Shown piece by piece: positions 60,011 through 64,000 of a stretch of 64,000 nt of DNA (positions are counted from its first letter, which is position 1; each line of letters begins with the position of its first letter). Source of the DNA: Bog-473 sp036268485 (GTDB lineage: Bacteria; Actinomycetota; Acidimicrobiia; Acidimicrobiales; RAAP-2); contig DATAUC010000056.1 in assembly GCA_036268485.1 (NCBI GenBank), positions 1 to 64,000 of the forward strand, given 5' to 3'. The notes beneath the pieces were generated by a model. It saw only the letters and a program-made list of their open reading frames with translations. It was not told the origin of the DNA and did not search any database. The translations under genes and the position numbers were made by a program.

Positions 60011-61183
60011 ATGGCGCAGCCAGTCATCATCGACGCTGTCCGTACCCCGATCGGCAAGCGCAACGGATGGCTCTCGGGTCTCCGGGCCCCTGACATCCTC
60101 GGCGCCGCGCAGGTCGAAGTAGTCAAGCGCTCCGGCATCGACCCCTCCATCGTCGAGCAGGTGGTCGGTGGGTGCGTGACCCAGGCCGGCGAGCAGGGCT
60201 TCAATGTTACGCGCACGGCCTGGCTCCTCAACGGTCTGCCCTACGAAGTGGCGGCAACGACGGTGGACTGCCAGTGCGGCTCATCCCAGCAGGCCAACCA
60301 CTTCGTCAACAACCTGGTGGCCGCCGGTGCCATCGACATCGGCATCGCCTGCGGCGTCGAAGCCATGAGCCGGGTGCCCCTGGGGGCCAACGCAGCCGCC
60401 GGTGTGGGTCGGGCCATCCCCGAGGATCTGCCCTACGACATGCCGGACCAGTTCACGGCGGCTGAGCGCATCGCCACCAAGTACGGCATCTCGCGCGCCG
60501 ACGTCGACTGGCTCGGGCTCGAGTCGCAGAAGAAGGCCGCCGTCGCCGTGGCCGAAGGTCGCTTCGAGCGCGAGATCTGTTCGGTCGAAGCCCCCATCGT
60601 CGGCGAAGAGGGTCCGCGCGGCGAGCACAGCGGCGAGAAGCTGGTCATCAGCAAGGACCAGGGACCGCGCGAGACCACGGCCGAAGGTCTGGCCAAGCTG
60701 AAGCCCGTCCTGCCCGATGGCATGCATCACGCCGGGAACTCGTCGCAGATCTCCGACGGTGCCGCCGCCGTGTTGTGGATGTCAGAAGATCGGGCCAAGG
60801 CGGAGGGTTTCCGCCCCCGCGCCCGCATCGTCGCCCAGGCCCTCGTCGGCTCGGATCCCTACTACCACCTCGATGGCCCGATTGCGGCCACCACCAAGGT
60901 GCTGGAGAAGGCCGGCATGACCATGGCCGACATCGACCTCTTCGAAGTCAACGAGGCCTTCGCCTCGGTGGTTATGAGCTGGGCCAAGGTGCACGACGCC
61001 GACATGGACAAGGTCAACGTCAACGGTGGGGCCATAGCCTTGGGTCACCCCGTCGGCGCTACCGGCAGCCGCCTCATCACGACGATCCTGCACGAGTTGG
61101 AGCGCCGCGACGCCCAGTTTGGCCTGGTCTCCATGTGCTGCGGCGGCGCGCTGGCCACCGGCACCATCATCGAGCGGCTGTAG
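60011..61183 (+). CDS. fadA5: Steroid side-chain 3-ketoacyl-CoA thiolase (FadA5-like)
   Basis: A thiolase of 390 residues that closely follows mycobacterial FadA5, which removes acetyl-CoA or propionyl-CoA units from the cholesterol side chain. It shows TPIGKRNGWLSGL (about 12-24), the nucleophile cysteine in TTVDCQCGSSQQANH (about 83-97), the DQGPRETTAEGLAKLKPVL segment, the NEAFASVV motif, GGAIALGHPVGATG (His about 347) and SMCCGGALATG (second Cys). The ATG has a strong AGGAGG 8-9 nt upstream. A KstR-type box covers the promoter. The next two genes are an EchA19-like hydratase and a thioesterase, making a sterol beta-oxidation operon likely. A general acetyl-CoA acetyltransferase is the alternative. 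Confidence 0.82.
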   Translation: MAQPVIIDAVRTPIGKRNGWLSGLRAPDILGAAQVEVVKRSGIDPSIVEQVVGGCVTQAGEQGFNVTRTAWLLNGLPYEVAATTVDCQCGSSQQANHFVNNLVAAGAIDIGIACGVEAMSRVPLGANAAAGVGRAIPEDLPYDMPDQFTAAERIATKYGISRADVDWLGLESQKKAAVAVAEGRFEREICSVEAPIVGEEGPRGEHSGEKLVISKDQGPRETTAEGLAKLKPVLPDGMHHAGNSSQISDGAAAVLWMSEDRAKAEGFRPRARIVAQALVGSDPYYHLDGPIAATTKVLEKAGMTMADIDLFEVNEAFASVVMSWAKVHDADMDKVNVNGGAIALGHPVGATGSRLITTILHELERRDAQFGLVSMCCGGALATGTIIERL

Positions 61184-61190
61184 TCAAACG

Positions 61191-61985
61191 GTGGAATCAA
61201 CCGAGAACCTGACCTTCGAACGCGACGGCAGTACGGCCATCGTGATCATGAACCGTCCCGAGGCCAAGAATGCTCTGAGCGTGCCCATGCTGGTCGGGAT
61301 GGTCGACGCTTGGGACGAGATTGACAACAACGATGACATCCGTTGCGCCATCCTCACCGGGGCCGGCGGCACCTTCTGTTCAGGCATGGACCTCAAGTCG
61401 GTGGGCGCCCCCATGGACGAGAAGTACTCGTCCCGCATGGCGGCCGATCCCGACCTGCACTGGAAGGCACTGCTGCGGCACTACAACGTGAAGAAACCCC
61501 TGATCGCCGCCGTGGAGGGCTACGCCGTGGCCGGTGGGACCGAAATTCTCCAGGCCACTGACATCCGGGTGGCCGGTGCCAGTGCCGTGTTCGGAGTCTT
61601 TGAGGCTCGTCGAGGCCTGTTTCCCCTCGGCGGCTCGACGGTACGGCTGCGGCGCCAGATCCCGTACACCGTCGCCATGGAACTCTTGCTCACCGGACGG
61701 GCGGTGGAGGCCGAAGAAGCGTTGCGCATTGGTCTGATCGGCCACGTCGTGCCGGACGGCTCGGCTCTGGAGAAGGCGCTGGAGATCGCCGGCGTGATCG
61801 GCCAGAACGGGCCGCTGGCCGTGGAGGCCATCAAGCGGTCGGTCATTGAGACCGAAGGCATGTCCGAAGTGGACGGTCTGGCCCGCGAGCTCGAGCTGGG
61901 TTGGCCCATTTTCGCCACCAATGACGCCAAGGAGGGGCCAAAGGCCTTCGCCGAGAAGCGCCCGGCCAACTTCACCCGCACGTGA
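61191..61985 (+). CDS. Enoyl-CoA hydratase, EchA19-like
   Basis: A crotonase of 264 residues that adds water to a 2-enoyl-CoA. It shows MNRPEAKNALS (about 18-28), the oxyanion loop GAGGTFCSGMDLKS (about 57-70), GYAVAGGTEILQATDIRVAG (about 107-126), the ARRGLFPLGGS active-site region (about 138-148) and the terminal DAKEGPKAFAEKRPANF. It closely resembles mycobacterial EchA19, which acts on cholesterol side-chain intermediates. The GTG start lies 7 bp after the thiolase stop; a longer frame inside fadA5 is not used. The stop overlaps the next gene by four bases. Confidence 0.85.
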   Translation: MESTENLTFERDGSTAIVIMNRPEAKNALSVPMLVGMVDAWDEIDNNDDIRCAILTGAGGTFCSGMDLKSVGAPMDEKYSSRMAADPDLHWKALLRHYNVKKPLIAAVEGYAVAGGTEILQATDIRVAGASAVFGVFEARRGLFPLGGSTVRLRRQIPYTVAMELLLTGRAVEAEEALRIGLIGHVVPDGSALEKALEIAGVIGQNGPLAVEAIKRSVIETEGMSEVDGLARELELGWPIFATNDAKEGPKAFAEKRPANFTRT

Positions 61986-62734
61986 GCGAGGCGCCGCCGC
62001 CGGGAAACGGCTACCCCGGTCTGAACGGCCAACCGCACAGCACTGGAGATGAGCCGCGCAATCGACTGGCCCATGCCGTCCGCCGGATCAGCGCAGCCAA
62101 TGTCGGGCTGTCCATCAGCGACGATGCCATTGCGTTGGCGGCGGACCAGTTGACCCAGCTGGCCGACAGTCTCGAGGCCGCGGCCGGTCCGGTGAAGCGG
62201 GCCCGTGAGCAACCCGATCGGCTGGCTCATCCACAGGATTTCTTTCCGACCAGTCCGGTGATCGGATTCGCCAACCCGATCGCCCCCCCGGTCGAGCTCT
62301 GGGCCGTCGACGGCGAAGACGGCCAGCGAGAGCTCCGGGGTCGGGCCACCTTCGGCTACCCGTACGAAGGTCCGCCCACCTGCGTGCACGGCGGCGTGAT
62401 CGCCCAACTTTTCGATGAATTACTCGGCTCGGCCAACATCATCACCGACCAGGCCGGGATGACCGGCACCTTGACCGTGCGCTACCACAAGCCGACACCG
62501 CTCCACGCCGAACTCGATGTGGTGGCCCGGATGACGGGTACCGAGGGCCGAAAGATCTACGCCTGGGCCGCCATCTACCACCATGGGGTGCTGACGGCCG
62601 AAGCCGAAGGCATCTTCATCCGGATGCAACCGGAGCGCATGTTGGAGGTCATCACCCAAAACGCCCGGGACACGGACATCTCGGTGATCGATCCGGCCTT
62701 CGCCCAGCTCATCGCCGACAACGCGGCGACCTAA
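61982..62734 (+). CDS. PaaI-family hotdog thioesterase
   Basis: A 250-residue protein whose C-terminal 150 residues form a hotdog thioesterase: YEGPPTCVHGGVIAQLFDELLG (about 120-141, catalytic Asp region) and GTLTVRYHKPTPLHAELDV (about 161-179). The N-terminal 90 residues are extra helices not usual for small PaaI enzymes. Thioesterases of this type release CoA from dead-end or accumulated acyl-CoA, and here it would act on the products of the upstream beta-oxidation enzymes (inference). It overlaps echA19 by GTGA and ends 3 bp from the convergent fadD stop. Confidence 0.86.
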   Translation: MSEAPPPGNGYPGLNGQPHSTGDEPRNRLAHAVRRISAANVGLSISDDAIALAADQLTQLADSLEAAAGPVKRAREQPDRLAHPQDFFPTSPVIGFANPIAPPVELWAVDGEDGQRELRGRATFGYPYEGPPTCVHGGVIAQLFDELLGSANIITDQAGMTGTLTVRYHKPTPLHAELDVVARMTGTEGRKIYAWAAIYHHGVLTAEAEGIFIRMQPERMLEVITQNARDTDISVIDPAFAQLIADNAAT

Positions 62735-62737
62735 GCC

Positions 62738-64000
62738 CTACAGGGACCGCTGCACGCCCTCCCAGTAGGGATCGCGCAGCTTGCGCTTGTAGAGCTTGCC
62801 GTTGGGGTCACGGGGCATCTCGTTGGTGAAATCGATCGACTTGGGCGTCTTGAACTTGGCCAGCTTGTCAGCGCAGAAGGCCATGATCTCGGCGGCCAGC
62901 TCGTCGTCGCCTTCGACGCCTTCAGCCGGCTCAATGACCGCCTTGACCTCTTCGCCCCAATCCTCGTGAGGAATGCCGAAGACGGCAGCGTCGCCGACCT
63001 TGGGGTGTGAGAGCAGGATGTTCTCAATTTCGGCCGGATAGATGTTGGCTCCGCCCGAAATGATCATGTCGATCTTGCGGTCACGCAGGAAGAGGTAGCC
63101 GTCTTCATCCAGTACACCGACGTCGCCCACCGTGAAGAAGTTGCCGATGCGGTTCTTCTGGGTCTTTTCCTTGTCGCCGTGGTACTCGAAGGTGAGTCCC
63201 TGCATGGCCATGTAGACGGTCCCGATGACATTGGGCTCAGTGACCCGGTTGCCGTCGTCGTCGAAGATGCCGATCTCTGAAATGGGCCACGGTTTGCCCA
63301 CGGTGCCCGGCTTCTGCAGCCACTCCTCGGCCGTGACCAGGGTGCCGCCACCCTCACTGGCCGCGTAGTACTCGTCCACTGCATTGCCCCACCAGGCGAT
63401 CATCTTGTGCTTGACGTCAATGGGGCACGGAGCGGCGGCGTGAATCATGTGGCGCAGCGATGACACGTCGTACTTGGCTCGGACCTCTCCGGGGAGAGAG
63501 AGCAGGCGGTGAAACTGCGTCGGCACCATGTGCGAGGTGGTGACCTTGTGCTGCTCAATGAGCTGGAGCATCCCTTCGGGCGTCCACTTGTCCATGAGCA
63601 CCAGGGTGTGGCCCAGGTGCAGCGAGGCGCTCCCGAAGCGCAACACGGCCGTGTGGTACAGCGGCGAGCCGATGATGTGGACGTTGTCGTCCTGGGGCTG
63701 AATGGAGAAGAGGAAGAGGATCCCGGCCAGTCCCAGCGCTGATTCGTCCGGGTCGGTGCCCAGGAGCTTGCGGAAGATGCCTTTTGGGTTGCCCGTGGTC
63801 CCCGACGTGTAGTTCATGACGTCGCCCAGGGTGCGGTCGGCGGGCAACGTGGTCGGCTCGGCATCGCGAACCGTGGCGTAGTCAGCGAATCCCTTGACGT
63901 CCCCGACGGCCAGCAGACCGGTGGCCGGGGTGCCGGCCTCCTCGGCGGCAGCGATGGAGGCGTCGGCGAAGCGCTCGTGCGTGATGAAGACCTTGGCTCC
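62738..64000 (-). CDS. Acyl-CoA synthetase (FadD-like), 5' partial
   Basis: The C-terminal 420 residues of an ANL-type fatty or steroid acyl-CoA ligase; the frame remains open at the window edge, so the N-terminus lies outside. It has NYTSGTTGNPKGIF (about 65-78 of the visible part), YYAASEGGGTL, VGDVGVLDEDGYLFLRDRKIDMIISGGANIYPAEIE (read in parts) and the catalytic lysine in PRDPNGKLYKRKLRDPYW. An apparent TTG start at 63847 is internal, since homologous sequence continues upstream. The neighbouring sterol-type genes suggest a sterol or fatty acid side-chain substrate. Confidence 0.9.
   Translation of the reverse strand, partial: GAKVFITHERFADASIAAAEEAGTPATGLLAVGDVKGFADYATVRDAEPTTLPADRTLGDVMNYTSGTTGNPKGIFRKLLGTDPDESALGLAGILFLFSIQPQDDNVHIIGSPLYHTAVLRFGSASLHLGHTLVLMDKWTPEGMLQLIEQHKVTTSHMVPTQFHRLLSLPGEVRAKYDVSSLRHMIHAAAPCPIDVKHKMIAWWGNAVDEYYAASEGGGTLVTAEEWLQKPGTVGKPWPISEIGIFDDDGNRVTEPNVIGTVYMAMQGLTFEYHGDKEKTQKNRIGNFFTVGDVGVLDEDGYLFLRDRKIDMIISGGANIYPAEIENILLSHPKVGDAAVFGIPHEDWGEEVKAVIEPAEGVEGDDELAAEIMAFCADKLAKFKTPKSIDFTNEMPRDPNGKLYKRKLRDPYWEGVQRSL

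Overview
The window is GC-rich chromosomal DNA from a high-GC actinobacterium, most likely class Acidimicrobiia. The evidence is the codon usage and frequent GTG starts, the order of housekeeping genes, and three copies of the 'GYWLvgsDGGVFaFGDA' surface repeat, which is common in that class. No tRNA, rRNA, CRISPR array, insertion sequence or prophage gene was seen. The DNA looks like stable core chromosome with some catabolic and surface genes inserted.

Layout. 1-6.8 kb: the tail of a repeat protein, a glutamine synthetase-like ligase divergent from a PuuD-like hydrolase, an SDR, a 42-residue membrane peptide, a sirtuin, an acyl-CoA synthetase and an aldehyde dehydrogenase. 6.8-19.6 kb: cysteine desulfurase, mnmA, ligA, a PASTA kinase, a small HIT-like protein, an MFS exporter, an SCP2 protein, a lipase-like hydrolase and gatCAB. 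19.6-22.6 kb: a TetR regulator divergent from an MMPL transporter, with two palindromes between them. 22.6-28 kb: ilvD, then a leader-controlled ilvB-ilvN-ilvC operon. 28-34.4 kb: a secreted Fn3 protein, a cupin, a DUF2277 protein and a TetR/diiron oxygenase/P450 operon. 34.4-38.7 kb: serC, divergent from an aminotransferase and serA. 39-51.4 kb: leader-controlled leuA, two GNAT enzymes, a methyltransferase, adenine deaminase, greA-leuC-leuD on the minus strand, and leader-controlled leuB-ilvE-cimA. 51.4-55.7 kb: two hydrolases, an unknown protein and an acyl-CoA dehydrogenase. 55.7-59.4 kb: a 1243-residue secreted beta-helix protein. 60-64 kb: a steroid-type thiolase (FadA5-like), an EchA19-like hydratase, a thioesterase and a FadD, with two KstR-type boxes upstream.

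How the genes fit together. Most of branched-chain amino acid synthesis is present: ilvB, ilvN, ilvC, ilvD, ilvE, leuA, leuB, leuC, leuD and cimA (the citramalate route to isoleucine). Serine synthesis has serA and serC. Three of the operons (ilvB, leuA, leuB) share one design: a promoter 9-10 nt before a tiny leader ORF, a hairpin starting at or just after the leader stop codon, and then an intrinsic terminator. The leader peptides contain ILVLV, LLL and VGII respectively, which matches the products of each operon.

A second recurring feature is a -10-like hexamer placed 6-8 nt before the start codon of many first genes, which suggests widespread leaderless transcription. It also supports two very small membrane-protein genes. 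The most interesting candidates for follow-up are the three matched attenuators, the KstR-type sterol cluster, the TetR operator inside the promoter of a diiron oxygenase/P450 operon, and the shared six-unit C-terminal module of the surface proteins.
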